The position numbers and the translations under genes are program-made. Shown one piece after another: positions 1 through 9,427 of a stretch of DNA of 64,000 bases (position 1 is the first letter of the stretch; each line of letters starts with the position of its first letter). The stretch comes from Caballeronia telluris (GTDB taxonomy: Bacteria > Pseudomonadota > Gammaproteobacteria > Burkholderiales > Burkholderiaceae), in NCBI RefSeq assembly GCF_001544495.1, contig NZ_FCNZ02000005.1, forward strand, positions 186,001 to 250,000, given 5' to 3'. Below the pieces are notes generated by a model. It was not told the origin of the DNA and searched no databases. It saw only the letters and a list, made by a program, of their open reading frames with translations.

Positions 1-1
1 C

Positions 2-2638
2 CTCATCTCGGTCGATCTGGATACGCGCGCGCTGCTCGCCAAGGACCTCACGCCTTCCGACGTGGTAAGCGCGGTGAACGCGCAGAACCTGATCCTGCCG
101 ACCGGCACGGCGAAGATCGGGCCGAAGGAATACACGATCAACATGAACGGTTCGCCCGCGACCGTCGCGGGCCTGAACGACATTCCGGTGCGCACGCTCA
201 ACGGCGCGACGACCTATCTGCGCGAGGTCGCCCACGTGCGCGACGGCTTCTCGCCGCAGACCAACATCGTCCGGCAGAACGGCCAGCGCGGCGTGCTGAT
301 CTCGATCCTGAAGAACGGCAGTGCATCGACGCTTTCGATCGTCAACACCCTGCATGACCTGTTGCCCGGCGCACGGGCGGCCTTGCCGCCCGACCTCTCG
401 ATCACCGCGCTCTTCGACCAGTCCGTGTTCGTCAAGGCTGCCGTGCAGGGCGTGGTGCGCGAAGCGCTGATCGCCGCCGCCCTCACGGCCGCGATGATCC
501 TGCTCTTTCTCGGCAACTGGCGCAGCACCTGCATCATCGCAATCTCCATTCCGCTTTCCATTCTCTCCTCGTTGCTCGCGCTGCATGCGCTCGGGCAGAC
601 GATCAACATCATGACGCTCGGCGGCCTCGCGCTCGCGGTCGGCATTCTCGTGGACGACGCGACGGTCACCATCGAGAACATCGAGCGGCATCTGCATCTC
701 GGCACCGACCTTCACGAAGCGATTCTCGAAGGCGCGGGCGAGATCGCGGTGCCGGCGCTCGTCTCGACGCTTTGCATCTGCATCGTGTTCGTGCCGATGT
801 TCTTCCTGACGGGCGTCGCGAAGTTCCTGTTCGTGCCGCTCGCGGAAGCGGTGGTGTTCGCGATGCTCGCTTCTTACGTGCTCTCGCGCACGCTCGTGCC
901 CACGCTCGCGATGCTGCTGATGGGCCACGCGCACAAGCCGAAGGCGAACGCCCGACCCGGCCTCTTCACGCGCTTGCACAAGCGTTTCGATCGCGGCTTC
1001 GAGCGCATGCGCGGCGCGTACATCGTCATTCTGAGCAGCCTGCTCGTGCGTCGCCGCGTCTTCGCGAGTCTCTTTCTCGGCTTCTGCGTACTGTCGGCGG
1101 GACTCGTCTTCGTGCTTGGCGAAGACTTCTTCCCGAGCGTCGATGCAGGCGACATCCGCATGCACCTGCGCGCGCCGACCGGCACGCGCATCGAGGAAAC
1201 CGCGCGTCTCGCCGACGAAGTCGAGAAGGTCGTGCGCCAGATCGTTCCGCCGACCCAGCTTTCGACGATCCTCGACAACCTCGGTCTGCCCTATAGCGGC
1301 ATCAATCTGTCGTACAGCAACGCGGGCACAATCGGCACGCTCGACGGCGAGATACAGGTCGCGCTGACCCCGGATCACGAGCCGACCGAAAGCTACATCG
1401 ACAAGCTGCGCGAAGTCCTGCCGCAACGCTTTCCGGGCGTGGACTTCTTCTTCCAGCCCGCCGACATCGTCACGCAGATTCTCAACTTCGGCCTGCCCGC
1501 TGCCGTCGACGTGCAGATATCCGGCGCTAACCAGCAAGCGAATTTCCAGGTGGCGAGCAAGCTGATGAAGCAGGTGCGCATGATCCCTGGCACCGTCGAT
1601 ACACATATTCAGCAAAAGCTCGACGAGCCCGCCATCAATCTGCAAATGGACCGCACGCGTCTTCAGCAGCTCAACCTGAGCGCGAACAACGTCGCGCAGA
1701 ACGTGCTCATCTCGCTCTCCGGCAGCTCGCAAACCTCTCCCGGCTTCTGGTTCAACAGCAGGAACGGCGTCGAGTACAACCTCGCGGTGCAGACGCCGCA
1801 GTATCAGGTGTCGTCGATCGACGAACTGCTGCGCACGCCGGTCTCCGCCAGCGTCAACGGTCCCACGCAACTGCTCGGCAACCTCGTGCGCCTCAGTCCG
1901 CAGAACCAGTTCGCGGTGGTCACGCACTACAACATCAAGCCCGTGATCGATTTGTTCGTGAGCGTCGAAGGGCGCGATCTCGGCAGCGTCGCGCGGCAGG
2001 TCGACCGTCTCGTCGACGACGCGCGCCGCGCGCTGCCGCGCGGCAGCCAGATCGTCGTGCGCGGACAGGTGCAGACGATGCGCAGTTCCTTCTTCGGGCT
2101 CGGTATCGGTGTCGCGATGGCGATCGTGCTCGTCTATCTGCTGATCGTCGTGAACTTTCAGTCGTGGATCGATCCGCTCATCATCGTGAGCGCGTTGCCC
2201 GCCGCGCTCGCCGGCATCATCTGGATGCTCTTCCTCACCGGCACGCATCTCTCGGTGCCCGCGCTGACGGGCGCGATCATGACGATGGGTGTCGCGACCG
2301 CCAACAGCATCCTGATGGTCGCGTTCGCGCGCCAGCGGCTGACCGCCGGCGCGCCGCCGCTCACCGCCGCGCTCGAAGCCGGCGCGAGCCGCATCCGGCC
2401 CGTGCTGATGACCGCGTTCGCGATGATCATCGGCATGATTCCGATGGCGCTCGGTCTCGGCGAAGGCGCGGAACAGAACGCGCCGCTTGGCCGCGCCGTG
2501 ATCGGCGGGCTGCTCTTCGCCACGGTTTCCACTTTGTTCTTCGTGCCTGTGATCTTCGCGAGCATCCATAGCCGGCTTGCGCGCCGTGAAGCGGCCCGCC
2601 ATGCCGACGATGCCGATGCACACCAGGATCCGGCATGA
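2..2638 (+). CDS. RND efflux pump, inner-membrane permease subunit (5' truncated by window)
   Basis: Proton-driven inner-membrane pump of a tripartite RND (AcrB-like) efflux system. The reading frame is open from base 2, so the true start lies upstream: 878 residues are visible of a family usually about 1,030-1,060 long. Visible signatures are a TM4 motif GILVDDATVTIENIERH near residues 214-230, with the Asp-Asp pair of the proton relay, multiple hydrophobic helices in two sets, and a large periplasmic loop between them. In the equivalent of AcrB TM10 the sequence is GVATANSILMVAFA, so the relay lysine (AcrB K940) is not present. The gene is followed after 24 bp by the adaptor and then the outer-membrane channel. 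Substrate cannot be read from the sequence; the metal-type or CusS-like sensor downstream is only suggestive. Confidence 0.95.
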   Translation, partial: LISVDLDTRALLAKDLTPSDVVSAVNAQNLILPTGTAKIGPKEYTINMNGSPATVAGLNDIPVRTLNGATTYLREVAHVRDGFSPQTNIVRQNGQRGVLISILKNGSASTLSIVNTLHDLLPGARAALPPDLSITALFDQSVFVKAAVQGVVREALIAAALTAAMILLFLGNWRSTCIIAISIPLSILSSLLALHALGQTINIMTLGGLALAVGILVDDATVTIENIERHLHLGTDLHEAILEGAGEIAVPALVSTLCICIVFVPMFFLTGVAKFLFVPLAEAVVFAMLASYVLSRTLVPTLAMLLMGHAHKPKANARPGLFTRLHKRFDRGFERMRGAYIVILSSLLVRRRVFASLFLGFCVLSAGLVFVLGEDFFPSVDAGDIRMHLRAPTGTRIEETARLADEVEKVVRQIVPPTQLSTILDNLGLPYSGINLSYSNAGTIGTLDGEIQVALTPDHEPTESYIDKLREVLPQRFPGVDFFFQPADIVTQILNFGLPAAVDVQISGANQQANFQVASKLMKQVRMIPGTVDTHIQQKLDEPAINLQMDRTRLQQLNLSANNVAQNVLISLSGSSQTSPGFWFNSRNGVEYNLAVQTPQYQVSSIDELLRTPVSASVNGPTQLLGNLVRLSPQNQFAVVTHYNIKPVIDLFVSVEGRDLGSVARQVDRLVDDARRALPRGSQIVVRGQVQTMRSSFFGLGIGVAMAIVLVYLLIVVNFQSWIDPLIIVSALPAALAGIIWMLFLTGTHLSVPALTGAIMTMGVATANSILMVAFARQRLTAGAPPLTAALEAGASRIRPVLMTAFAMIIGMIPMALGLGEGAEQNAPLGRAVIGGLLFATVSTLFFVPVIFASIHSRLARREAARHADDADAHQDPA

Positions 2639-2662
2639 AACGCCACCCTGCGACGGACTGAC

Positions 2663-3886
2663 ATGACCGAGAAAACCCATGCATCGCTTGCGATCCCCGC
2701 GCGCGACCCCGACGAAGGCCATGGGCTGCCGCCTCGCAACGTCGAGTGGCGGCGCGCGAAGATCGCGCTTCTGATCGTGCTCGCGCTGCTCGCGCTCGGC
2801 GCAGTGCGCACGGTCGTCGTCGACATGATGCACAGCCGCTCGGTTGCCGCGACGACGCAGCAAAACGCGAAGCAGTTCGTCAACGTGGTGACGCCGACGC
2901 AGACCGACAACGGCGGCGAAACGCTCTTGCCCGGCACGCTGCGCGGCTTCGTCGAGTCGCCGATCCATGCGCGCGCGACGGGCTATCTGCTGCACTGGTA
3001 TGTCGATATCGGCACGCGCGTGAAGCAGGGACAACTGCTTGCGGACCTCGATACGCCCGAGATCGATCAGGAACTCGCGCAGGCCGTCGCGCAACGCGAC
3101 CAGACGAGTTCGAGCCTCGGCCTCGCCAAAAGCTCGCTCGAACGCTGGCAGCAGTTGCGCCAGCGCGATGCCGTCTCGCAGCAGGAACTCGACGAGCGCC
3201 AGAGCACCTACAACCAGGATGTCGCCAATCTCGCGGCAGCCGATGCGAACGTGCGGCGTCTGCGCCAGCTCGAATCGTTCAAGCGGATCGTCGCTCCGTT
3301 TGCGGGCGTGGTCACGCAACGCAACGTCGATGTCGGCGATCTGATCGATGCGGGAAGCGGCGCGAGCCGCGCGCTCTTCGCGCTGGCGCAGTCGGACCCG
3401 CTGCGTGTCTATGTTCAGCTTCCGCAAGCGTATGCGCAGAACGTGAGCGTGGGCCAGCACGTGGTCGTGACGCAGGCGGAATTGCCGGGCCAGCCATTTC
3501 ACGGCACGCTCACGCACATCTCGGGCGCAATCGATGTGCCGACGCGTTCGCTGCAGGTCGAAGTCACCTTGCCCAATCCCGATGGCCGCCTGCGTCCCGG
3601 CGCGTACGTTCAGGTCGCGTTGCCAGCGGCCGTCCACGCACGGCTTCTCGTGCCCGGCAACGCGCTCCTGTTTCGCGCGGAGGGACCGCGGCTCGCGGTG
3701 GTCGATGCGAACGGCGAAGTGCATCTGCGCAAGATCGACATTGCGCAGGACCTCGGGCAGTCGCTTGAAATCGAAAGTGGGATCGAGCCGACCGACAAGG
3801 TCATCGTCAACCCGAGCGATTCGATCGCGGATGGCGATCATGTGCTGATCGCTTCGCCCCAGCAGAAAGGCAAGAAGGCATCATGA
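2663..3886 (+). CDS. RND periplasmic adaptor subunit (HlyD/MFP family)
   Basis: Membrane-fusion protein that bridges the inner-membrane pump and the outer-membrane channel. 407 residues: a cytoplasmic N-terminus, one membrane anchor at about residues 33-55 (IALLIVLALLALGAV), a lipoyl-like segment starting near residue 90 (GFVESPIHARATGYL), a coiled-coil hairpin about 140-195, the lipoyl second half (IVAPFAGVVTQRNVDVGDLI), and beta-barrel and membrane-proximal domains to the end. The start lies 24 bp after the pump stop. The stop overlaps the start of the next gene by 4 bases (ATGA), which indicates translational coupling. Anchored by a TM segment rather than by a lipid, unlike AcrA. Confidence 0.94.
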   Translation: MTEKTHASLAIPARDPDEGHGLPPRNVEWRRAKIALLIVLALLALGAVRTVVVDMMHSRSVAATTQQNAKQFVNVVTPTQTDNGGETLLPGTLRGFVESPIHARATGYLLHWYVDIGTRVKQGQLLADLDTPEIDQELAQAVAQRDQTSSSLGLAKSSLERWQQLRQRDAVSQQELDERQSTYNQDVANLAAADANVRRLRQLESFKRIVAPFAGVVTQRNVDVGDLIDAGSGASRALFALAQSDPLRVYVQLPQAYAQNVSVGQHVVVTQAELPGQPFHGTLTHISGAIDVPTRSLQVEVTLPNPDGRLRPGAYVQVALPAAVHARLLVPGNALLFRAEGPRLAVVDANGEVHLRKIDIAQDLGQSLEIESGIEPTDKVIVNPSDSIADGDHVLIASPQQKGKKAS

Positions 3887-5310
3887 AGCGCACCTGTGCG
3901 GCGCTCGGCGCGCTGCTTCTTTCGGCTTGCACGCTCGGGCCCGACTACAAGGCGCCGCAGGCCGACGCGCCGCCGACCTGGAAGACCGACTCGTACTGGC
4001 GGCTCGCCGAGCCGTCGCATGCGCCGCTCGCGCCCGACTGGTGGCTCGCGTTCGACGATCCGCAACTCGTCGGGCTGGAAACGCAAGCGCTCGCGCAGAA
4101 CCAGACGCTCGTCGCCGCGAGCGCCCATTACGCGCAAGCGAGAGCCACGCTCGCGAACACGGCCGCGCAGCGTCTTCCGGAGATCGATCTGTCGGCGCAG
4201 GCATCGCGCGCGCGCATCTCCCGCAACCGGCCGGTCAACAACTACGCCTTGCCGAACAGCTCGACCGTGCAGAACGATCTGCGCTTAGGCCCGACCATCG
4301 ACTATGACACCGACCTTTTCGGCCGCATCCGGCGTCAGGTGGAAGGCGCGGCAGCTTCGGCGCAACAGTCCGCCGACGATCTCGCGAACGCACGCCTCGT
4401 GCTCACCACCGATCTCGCCACCGATTACTTTTCGATGCGCGAACTCGATGCGGAGATCGACGTGCTCGACCGCTCGGTCGTGTTGCAACAAAAGGCGCTC
4501 GACTACGTGAAGGCGCAGCATGATCTCGGCGCGGTATCGGGGCTCGACGTCTTGCAGCAGCAATCGCTCCTCGATACGACGCGGGTTCAAGCGCGCCTGC
4601 TGCACACGCAGCGCGCGCAGTTCGAGCATGCGATCGCGGCGCTCGTCGGCGTGCCCGCACCGCAGTTCGCAATCGCGCCGATGGTCGTTGCGAGCGCGGT
4701 GCCGGCCATTCCGCTCGGCGTGCCGAGCGATGTGCTGCAACGCCGTCCCGACATCGCGTCCGCCGAACGTGCGATGGCGGCGGCGAACGCGCAGATCGGC
4801 GTCGCCAAGGCCGCGTTCTTTCCAAGCCTCACGCTCAACGGCAACATCGGCTGGGAGAGCACGGAGTTCGCGAACCTGCTCTCCGCGCCGAGCCTCTTGT
4901 GGACGCTCGGCACGATGGCGAGCCAGGTGATCTTCGACGGCGGACGGCGCGCGGCGAACGTCGATTTCGCCAATGAAGGCTACAAGGCCGCCGAGGCGAA
5001 CTATCGTCAGACGGTCCTCACTGCGTTTGAACAGGTGCAGGACGGCATCGTCGGACTGTCGGTGCTCGATAGTGCCGCGAAGGAGTCGCGCGCAGCCGTC
5101 AGCGATGCGCAGCGATTGCTGACGCTCGCGAACGATCGTTATTCCGGCGGCCTCGTCGCGTTTCTCGATGTGATCACCGCACAGCAGTCGCTGCTCACGA
5201 GCGAGCGGCAAGACGTGCAGATTCGCGGCCAGCAGATGACGCTATCGGTTTCGCTCGTCAAGGCACTGGGCGGCGGATGGCAGACGTCGAGTGAGGAGGC
5301 ATCGCGATGA
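3883..5310 (+). CDS. Outer-membrane efflux lipoprotein (NodT/OprM family)
   Basis: Trimeric outer-membrane channel that completes the RND system. 475 residues with a lipoprotein signal MKRTCAALGALLLSAC (lipobox LSAC, lipidated Cys at residue 16) followed by the typical TLGPDYKAP. The OEP repeats appear twice: LATDYFSMRELDAEIDVL and ANYRQTVLTAFEQVQDG. The characteristic GVPSDVLQRRPDIASAERAM motif of the NodT family lies near residue 280. The start overlaps the adaptor stop by ATGA. The tail overlaps slightly with noncoding sequence before the response regulator, so all five genes could be one transcript. Confidence 0.95.
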   Translation: MKRTCAALGALLLSACTLGPDYKAPQADAPPTWKTDSYWRLAEPSHAPLAPDWWLAFDDPQLVGLETQALAQNQTLVAASAHYAQARATLANTAAQRLPEIDLSAQASRARISRNRPVNNYALPNSSTVQNDLRLGPTIDYDTDLFGRIRRQVEGAAASAQQSADDLANARLVLTTDLATDYFSMRELDAEIDVLDRSVVLQQKALDYVKAQHDLGAVSGLDVLQQQSLLDTTRVQARLLHTQRAQFEHAIAALVGVPAPQFAIAPMVVASAVPAIPLGVPSDVLQRRPDIASAERAMAAANAQIGVAKAAFFPSLTLNGNIGWESTEFANLLSAPSLLWTLGTMASQVIFDGGRRAANVDFANEGYKAAEANYRQTVLTAFEQVQDGIVGLSVLDSAAKESRAAVSDAQRLLTLANDRYSGGLVAFLDVITAQQSLLTSERQDVQIRGQQMTLSVSLVKALGGGWQTSSEEASR

Positions 5311-5392
5311 AAGCAGGCAAGCATGCGGGCCGCAAGGCTCGTATAGTAGTCGTCGATACAACGCAGATGCGCACGCACACAAAGAGGCCGGC

Positions 5393-6106
5393 ATGAAAGT
5401 CCTGATCGTGGAAGACGAACACAAGGTAGTGGATTACTTGCGCTCGGGCCTGACCGAGCAAGGCTGGGTCGTCGATATCGCGCTAGACGGCGAGGAAGGC
5501 ACGCATCTCGCCACCGAATACGATTACGACGTGATCGTGCTCGATGTCATGCTCCCCAAGCGCGACGGCTTCGCGGTGCTCAAGGCGCTGCGCACGCAGA
5601 AGTCCACGCCCGTCATCATGCTGACCGCGCGCGACCACATCAACGACCGCGTGCGCGGACTGCGCGAAGGCGCCGACGACTATCTCACGAAGCCCTTCTC
5701 CTTTCTCGAACTGGTCGAGCGCCTACACGCGCTCGCCCGACGCACGCGCGCGCAGGAATCCACGCTCATTTCCGTCGGCGACCTGTATGTGGACCTGATC
5801 GGCCGCCGCGCGACCCGCGACGGCGTCAGGCTCGATCTCACTGCAAAGGAATTCCAGTTGCTCTCGGTGCTCGCGCGCCGTCACGGAGACATCCTCTCGA
5901 AGACGGCGATCACCGAACTCGTATGGGAAGTCGACTTCGAAAGCCATACGAACGTCGTGGAAACGGCGATCAAGCGGTTGCGCGCGAAACTCGACGGCCC
6001 GTTCCGCACGAAGCTGCTGCATACCGTGCGCGGCATGGGCTATGTGCTGGAAGTGCGCGAGGCGCGCGAGATGCGCGAAGCGCGCGAGGACCCGAGGCCA
6101 TCATGA
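5393..6106 (+). CDS. OmpR-family response regulator (CusR/IrlR-like)
   Basis: DNA-binding response regulator, 237 residues. The receiver has acidic residues E7/D8, phospho-acceptor D51 (VLDVMLP), T78 and K100. A winged-helix output domain follows, with the signature TNVVETAIKRLRAKLD and the terminal HTVRGMGYVLE. An upstream in-frame Met exists at 5291, but ATG 5393 is chosen because it starts exactly at the conserved MKVLIVEDE and has AAGAGG just upstream. The C-terminus carries an unusual short Arg/Glu-rich repeat (REAREMREARED). The stop overlaps the kinase start (ATGA). Close coupling to the RND operon suggests it controls it. Confidence 0.94.
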   Translation: MKVLIVEDEHKVVDYLRSGLTEQGWVVDIALDGEEGTHLATEYDYDVIVLDVMLPKRDGFAVLKALRTQKSTPVIMLTARDHINDRVRGLREGADDYLTKPFSFLELVERLHALARRTRAQESTLISVGDLYVDLIGRRATRDGVRLDLTAKEFQLLSVLARRHGDILSKTAITELVWEVDFESHTNVVETAIKRLRAKLDGPFRTKLLHTVRGMGYVLEVREAREMREAREDPRPS

Positions 6107-7566
6107 AACGCTCGATCTCCCGGCGCCTTGCCGCGATGTTCGCGGTCGTGGCGCTCTTCGTGTTCACGCTGGTCGGCACCGGCCTCTTTCTCGTGTTGCG
6201 TTCGCAACTGGAGAATCATCTGCGCGAGTCGCTCGACACGCGCGCCGAGATCGCACGCCTGATCGTGCTGCATGCGTCGACGCCCGAGAAGTGGAAGATG
6301 GCGAAGGAAAAGCTCGCCGACATCACGCCGCGCGACAGCTCCACGCTCTTCGCCGCATCGAGCCAGGACCCGCGCTTCACCTACGGCACGCCGCTCACGG
6401 GCAGCGTCCGCAAGCAGATTCCGGGCGGCTACGTGCGGCTTCGTCCGAACGGCCGCGCCTACGACATGCTCACCACGGCGGTCACGATACCCGCCAACGG
6501 CGTGCGGCCGCCGTTGCAGCTTCAGGTCGCCATCGACTGCTCGCCGAACGTGCGCACGATGCGCGTGTTCGGCTTCGCCCTCACCGCGCTGACCGCGCTC
6601 GGCACCATCACCGTGCTGCTGCTCAGTTACTCCGTCGCGAAGATCGGACTCGCGCCGCTCACGCGGCTTACGAAAGACGCGTCGAACGTGCGGCCCAACA
6701 ACCGCTCGCAGCGCCTGAACGCCCGCTCGCTGCCTCACGAACTGGAAGACCTCGCGAAGTCATTCAACGGCGCGCTCGAACGCCTCGACAGCGCCTACGC
6801 GAGGCTCGAATCCTTCAACGCCGACGTCGCGCACGAATTGCGCACGCCGGTCACGATCCTCATCGGGCAAACCGAAGTCGCCTTGACGCGCGACCGCTCC
6901 ATCGCCGAATTGCGCCATACGCTGCAATCGAATCTGGAAGAGTTCGAGCGCGTGCGCGCCATCATCAACGACATGCTGTTTCTCGCGCGCGCGGATCAGG
7001 GCGAGCGGGCCACGGGACTCGTCGAGGTATCGCTCGCCGCAGAGGTCATGCGCACGCTCGAATTCCTTGAGATTCCGCTGGAAGAAGCACAGGTGCGCGC
7101 CGCGTTGAAGGGCGATGCGCGCGCATGCATCAATACGTCGCTATTCGGGCGAGCGCTCAGCAACCTCGTGATGAACGCCATCCAGTATTGCGCACCGGGC
7201 GCGGCCATTTCGGTGTCGATCGCGCGCGAACCCGGACGCATCAGCATCGCCGTGGCGAATCCGGGCGAACCGATCGAGCCGTCGATGCTCGATCACCTCT
7301 TCGACCGCTTCTATCGCGCGGAGAGTTCGCGGACCAACAGCCGCGAAAATCATGGGCTGGGTCTTGCGATCGTGAAGGCCGTCGCGGAGATGCATCGCGG
7401 CACGGTTTCCGCCACGAGCGCGCACGGCATCAACACGTTCGCGTTCTCGGTGGCGCGCTTCGGCGCCGAAGCGCGGCCCTCGGGACCGCCGCCCGCATCG
7501 CCCTCGCAAGCAACTTCGACGAACGCAAACACGGGTGCTGGCATGCGCCATCGTTCGGTCGGATAA
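6103..7566 (+). CDS. Sensor histidine kinase (heavy-metal/CusS-like type)
   Basis: Membrane sensor kinase partnering the preceding regulator, 487 residues. TM1 is about residues 10-33, a periplasmic sensing region about 34-153, TM2 about 154-178, then HAMP, and the dimerisation box with phospho-acceptor H244 (NADVAHELRTPVTIL). The catalytic domain shows the N-box NLVMNAIQYC, a G1-like VANPGEP, the F-box LFDRFYRAESS and G2 HGLGLAIVKAVAEMH. The G1 box has the conserved DNG-type Asp replaced (VANPGE), as seen in many members of this subfamily. The last 45 residues are Pro/Ser/Thr-rich and probably disordered. Start set by the ATGA overlap with the regulator. Confidence 0.93.
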   Translation: MKRSISRRLAAMFAVVALFVFTLVGTGLFLVLRSQLENHLRESLDTRAEIARLIVLHASTPEKWKMAKEKLADITPRDSSTLFAASSQDPRFTYGTPLTGSVRKQIPGGYVRLRPNGRAYDMLTTAVTIPANGVRPPLQLQVAIDCSPNVRTMRVFGFALTALTALGTITVLLLSYSVAKIGLAPLTRLTKDASNVRPNNRSQRLNARSLPHELEDLAKSFNGALERLDSAYARLESFNADVAHELRTPVTILIGQTEVALTRDRSIAELRHTLQSNLEEFERVRAIINDMLFLARADQGERATGLVEVSLAAEVMRTLEFLEIPLEEAQVRAALKGDARACINTSLFGRALSNLVMNAIQYCAPGAAISVSIAREPGRISIAVANPGEPIEPSMLDHLFDRFYRAESSRTNSRENHGLGLAIVKAVAEMHRGTVSATSAHGINTFAFSVARFGAEARPSGPPPASPSQATSTNANTGAGMRHRSVG

Positions 7567-7590
7567 GCCGCTTGCGCGGCTCTCGATGAC

Positions 7591-8166
7591 TCATTCGCAA
7601 AGGTATTCGTCAGAGGCGTTCTTCGCCGATGCGTCCTTGAATTGACCGTACTGGCGATAGGTCTTTCCGTTGACTATGACGCTCTGAACCGATTGCGTTT
7701 GCGTCGCGTCCTTGCGATGCGCATCGACGTTCGCGTTCCACGATGAGACGTTCGGTGCCGATGCCGCAGCGCCCATCGTCCGTGTGACGGGATTGCCGAA
7801 CGCGTTCGTTGCGGCATTCCCTTGCGACGCGTGATAGCCCCACTTCGACGTGAGCGTGTTCATGTCGATCTGGCGCGGCGTCCATCCGACAATGGCCGGT
7901 CCGTTCACGACCGGCGACAACTCGACCGCGACGATCTGCGTGCCACGGCGCGCGACGAGCAGGCACTTGCCGCCCTCGGCGGTTCGCAATGGAACAGCGC
8001 CGCTGAACGACAGCAGCGTGAGCGGGGGCGCGTTGGGCATCGGCTGCGCGCCCGCCGGATTCGCCGCCCACGTCGCCGACGTGACCGCGCCCGTGGATAC
8101 GGTCTGCGCGCTCACACTTGCCGCTGCGAGCGTCGAAAGCAGCATGAGCATCAGACGACTCTTCAT
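7591..8166 (-). CDS. Secreted hypothetical protein
   Basis: 191 residues starting at MKSRLMLMLLSTLAAASVSA, a clear Sec signal peptide with a probable cut after VSA-Q. The mature part contains a segment KCLLVARRGTQIVAVELSPV and one C-terminal Cys (DEYLCE). I recognise no family. A much longer upstream frame exists, but this ATG starts the signal peptide exactly, and the region before it contains an intergenic terminator hairpin. The gene is convergent with the sensor kinase, leaving only 24 bp between their stops. It follows the Ser/Gly-rich secreted genes on the same strand but is separated from them by that hairpin. Function unknown. Confidence 0.75.
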   Translation of the reverse strand: MKSRLMLMLLSTLAAASVSAQTVSTGAVTSATWAANPAGAQPMPNAPPLTLLSFSGAVPLRTAEGGKCLLVARRGTQIVAVELSPVVNGPAIVGWTPRQIDMNTLTSKWGYHASQGNAATNAFGNPVTRTMGAAASAPNVSSWNANVDAHRKDATQTQSVQSVIVNGKTYRQYGQFKDASAKNASDEYLCE

Positions 8167-8181
8167 ACGGTGCCTCGAATG

Positions 8182-8227
8182 GAAAACAAGGGTTGGCCTT
8201 TCCGGTCCATCAACAACGGCCAACCCT
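8182..8227 (-). terminator. Intrinsic terminator between two secreted-protein genes
   Basis: A perfect 10-bp inverted repeat (AGGGTTGGCC / GGCCAACCCT, 8189-8198 and 8218-8227) with a 19-nt loop. On the minus strand it is followed by TGTTTTCC. It sits after the stop of the gene ending at 8306 and before the start at 8166, so it should end the upstream transcript or attenuate the downstream gene. Confidence 0.7.
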
Positions 8228-8305
8228 AAATGGGAGAAGGCGCCACCCGCTATCCTTTCTCCACGGCGCAAGTTGCCATTGCACCTTTGATTGCACATCG
8301 GCGTG

Positions 8306-9262
8306 TTACTTGACGAGCGACACTTCGATCTTGCCGCTGTCGATCGGCGTCGCCTTCTTGGCGTCAGGCGCGGCCTGCGTCTTCATCGAGACCGCAGGCT
8401 CGTTGGCCGCCGTCATCGGCAGGCCGAGGCGCGCGCGGATCAGCGGGTCGCGATACTTCTCGTCGTCCGAAAGCACCGCGCCTTCGCCCGACTTCGCGAG
8501 CGGCGTGGTCGTGCCCGGGCACAAGTGGCCTGTCGCTTCGACGGCGCGGCGGTTCGCATCGCTCTGGCACAGGAGCGCGAGTGCCACGTCGGTGAGACCC
8601 ATCGCTCGGAACTCACGCGCATCGAGGCGTCGCACGCAGGCCTGATCGACCATCGTCGTGCCGCCGGTCGCGCCGAAGCCCGTCACGGAGATGCCGAAGC
8701 TCGCCGATCCCATGCAGGTGTCCGAGAGCGTCGTCGTAAGCGACGGCGCGGCGATCGCCGGCGTCGTGCGCACCGAGTACGAGCTCTGGTTGTAGTCGAC
8801 GGTGGCGCGCGTGTCGTACGGGCTCGACCCGGGCGTCGTCGCGGCCTTGCTCGTGGCATCCGTGCCGCCCGTCGTGCCTGCTGTGCCCGTCGTGCCCGAG
8901 CCGTTTACGCCCGTCGTCGCCGCGACGTTCGACGTGCTGCTGGTCGTGCTGTTGGATGCGGTGAGCGAAGGCATGGTGAGCGAGATGTTCACGTTCGACG
9001 TGCCGCCGGTCGCGCTCGAGCGGCCGCCCGATGCGTTGGCGCTGCCGATGCCGCCGATCGACGACGAATTGGAATTGGTGGTAGCCGACGACGTCGCGGA
9101 CGTCCCGATGTTGTTCAGGCTCGATCCCCCGCCCTGCCCGACGCCGACCGACGACGAGCCCGAGGTGGAGCCCGATGTCGAATTGGCGGTCGTGTCCGCG
9201 TGGGCGGCATGGCCGACGCAAAACAGAACAGCGCATGCGATATGCAATGTGGTCTTGTTCAT
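8306..9262 (-). CDS. Secreted Ser/Gly/Thr/Asn-rich protein with a cysteine-bearing C-terminal domain
   Basis: 318 residues: a signal peptide MNKTTLHIACAVLFCVGHAAHA cut before DTT, then about 120 residues of low-complexity Ser, Gly, Thr, Asn and Ala (for example TSGSTSGSSSVGVGQGGG). A more ordered C-terminal half follows, with Cys residues in DTCMGSASFGIS, QACVRRLDAREFRAMG, LLCQSDANRR and HLCPGTTTP. The start is chosen at the signal peptide, with GGAGAA upstream. The Cys-containing part resembles small conserved exported domains of Burkholderia, but I cannot name the family. Together with the two paralogous small proteins immediately upstream it forms a likely exported-protein cluster. Alternatives: surface adhesin accessory or matrix protein. 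Confidence 0.8.
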   Translation of the reverse strand: MNKTTLHIACAVLFCVGHAAHADTTANSTSGSTSGSSSVGVGQGGGSSLNNIGTSATSSATTNSNSSSIGGIGSANASGGRSSATGGTSNVNISLTMPSLTASNSTTSSTSNVAATTGVNGSGTTGTAGTTGGTDATSKAATTPGSSPYDTRATVDYNQSSYSVRTTPAIAAPSLTTTLSDTCMGSASFGISVTGFGATGGTTMVDQACVRRLDAREFRAMGLTDVALALLCQSDANRRAVEATGHLCPGTTTPLAKSGEGAVLSDDEKYRDPLIRARLGLPMTAANEPAVSMKTQAAPDAKKATPIDSGKIEVSLVK

Positions 9263-9427
9263 TGTAGTTCTCCGGAAATGAAGGGGAACGTCACGCTCGT
9301 GCGATCCCTCGATACGGCTTGGAATTGTTATGGTTCTGCGTACAGGTTCAGCGGCGAGGCGCAGCGGCGGCCGTTGCATCGGCGCACCGTCTGCCGCCTC
9401 GTTCCGGCAGCGAAGCGAAGCCGCGCT

